Shown in pieces: positions 5,459 to 5,753 of a stretch of 5,753 bases of DNA. Below the pieces are notes generated by a model. It saw nothing but the letters and a program-made list of their open reading frames with translations, ran no database searches and was not told the origin of the DNA. The position numbers and the translations under genes were made by a program. The stretch covers positions 1-5,753 of the forward strand of contig PFDC01000043.1 of NCBI GenBank assembly GCA_002763035.1. Direction: 5' to 3'. The stretch comes from Candidatus Pacearchaeota archaeon CG10_big_fil_rev_8_21_14_0_10_35_13. GTDB lineage: Archaea; Nanobdellota; Nanobdellia; Pacearchaeales; GW2011-AR1. The number at the start of each line of letters is the position of its first letter. The stretch's first letter is position 1.

Positions 5459-5709
5459 TGAACCTCGACATTCAAAACCTTAGAAATCCTGCCGGCTGAT
5501 GAATCAATAGTAATCTTAGAAACCTTAGAAATAATCCTCTCAATATCAGAATCCTTAAGCTTCTTATCAAGGATTGCCCAAATGAAAGGATTAAAAGAAT
5601 CAATAACACAAACCCTCAAACCCTTAGAATCACGACCATACAACTTAATAAAATTCTTACCATCATAATCAAAAGACGAAAAATCTATAGGGATAAACTT
5701 AAGATTCAT
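5179..5709 (-). CDS. polB: Family B DNA polymerase, N-terminal fragment (176 aa)
   Basis: This is the true start of the polymerase gene. The segment FNPFIWAILDKK and the later NVEVHDKSFLGRNVKALKI align by eye with the N-terminal domain of Pyrococcus-type PolB (FRPYIYALL and VEKKFLGKPITVWKL), the domain that scans template DNA for uracil. At the place of Pyrococcus Val93, in the uracil pocket, I read Ala, though this alignment is tentative. The fragment contains no catalytic motif and ends LNVDLVFL at a TGA that exists only because of the duplication; in the uninterrupted copy the same residues continue AEEFSLVND. Residues 85-176 are repeated at the start of the downstream ORF. On its own it cannot act as a polymerase. 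Confidence 0.85.
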   Translation of the reverse strand: MNLKFIPIDFSSFDYDGKNFIKLYGRDSKGLRVCVIDSFNPFIWAILDKKLKDSDIERIISKVSKITIDSSAGRISKVLNVEVHDKSFLGRNVKALKIFLSNYKDSQKFADNLNIKGIIKRREHDINTVHKYLLDKNITPLRWYDVSGKVLGDRDVPSSENLGGIASSLNVDLVFL

Positions 5710-5730
5710 AAAAAAAATAAGTAGTGAAGT

Positions 5731-5738
5731 ATTATAAG
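5731..5738 (-). promoter_or_regulatory. TATA-like box for the polymerase gene
   Basis: CTTATAAT on the minus strand is centred about 25.5 bp before the ATG at 5709. The intervening sequence is AT-rich with an oligo-T run next to the ATG and no Shine-Dalgarno, so a leaderless transcript is likely. The GAGGAG further upstream (about 5743-5748) is too far from this ATG to act as its ribosome site. Confidence 0.5.
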
Positions 5739-5753
5739 ACTAACTCCTCAAGG

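Larger units (their letters stand above)
2913..5709 (-). pseudogene. polB: Family B DNA polymerase gene broken by a 277-bp tandem duplication
   Basis: The whole locus is one archaeal replicative polymerase gene interrupted by a perfect duplication. The span is 2797 bases; subtracting 277 leaves 2520, exactly 839 codons plus a stop, and the 176-aa and 762-aa reading frames then join without a gap. The restored protein has the usual archaeal PolB order: N-terminal domain, 3'-5' exonuclease, palm and fingers, thumb, at a normal family length. As read here, translation from ATG 5709 meets a TGA at 5181-5179, created exactly at the junction of the two copies. Whether this is a real lesion or an assembly error cannot be decided from sequence. 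The absence of any other decay favours a very recent event or an artefact. A TATA-like box lies about 25 bp before ATG 5709. Confidence 0.85.

Noticed and set aside
2913..5709. A natural two-subunit polymerase like the split PolB of Nanoarchaeum or Methanothermobacter
   Set aside because: Those splits separate the protein without repeating sequence, and the Nanoarchaeum split lies in the catalytic part; here the break is fully explained by an internal duplication, with the repeat encoding the same residues twice.

Overview
This AT-rich window looks archaeal. It carries a family B DNA polymerase of the archaeal replicative type, a stand-alone archaeal PUA protein next to a NOL1/NOP2/Sun methyltransferase, TATA-like boxes about 24-27 bp before most start codons, and one gene with a GGAGGTG Shine-Dalgarno. 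The short genes, base composition and RelE/RHH pair would suit a DPANN-type archaeon (Woesearchaeota or Pacearchaeota-like), but that placement is inference.

Layout from left to right. Bases 1-99 look like the right end of an IS200/IS605-type (TnpB-carrying) element: the last codons of tnpB, two strong hairpins, and a GGTAGTTCAC terminus that would be the 3' scaffold of an omega/reRNA followed by its guide. After about 150 bases of non-coding DNA comes a plus-strand gene for a 126-aa membrane protein of unknown function (266-646). It ends in a hairpin plus T-rich terminator shared with the convergent genes on the other side. On the minus strand lie a COG3270-type PUA protein (670-1170) and an RNA m5C methyltransferase (1294-2298), which together correspond to the two halves of an RsmF-like enzyme. 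Divergent from the methyltransferase is a ribbon-helix-helix antitoxin-like gene (2390-2617, plus). It meets, tail to tail with a 4-base overlap, a RelE-family toxin-like gene (2614-2871, minus).

The right half is one family B DNA polymerase gene on the minus strand (2913-5709), broken by a perfect 277-bp head-to-tail duplication (4905-5181 and 5182-5458). Because 277 is not a multiple of three, the gene is split into a 176-aa N-terminal ORF and a 762-aa ORF holding the exonuclease and polymerase domains. Removing one copy restores a single 839-aa frame exactly. The duplication is either a recent real mutation or an assembly artefact. The polymerase also has two unusual motif residues: Trp at the steric-gate position of motif A and Phe in place of the conserved Asn of Exo II.

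Five minus- or plus-strand genes share the same start architecture: a TATA-like box about 25 bp from the ATG and no Shine-Dalgarno, which suggests leaderless transcripts. The membrane-protein gene is the only one with a leader and Shine-Dalgarno.
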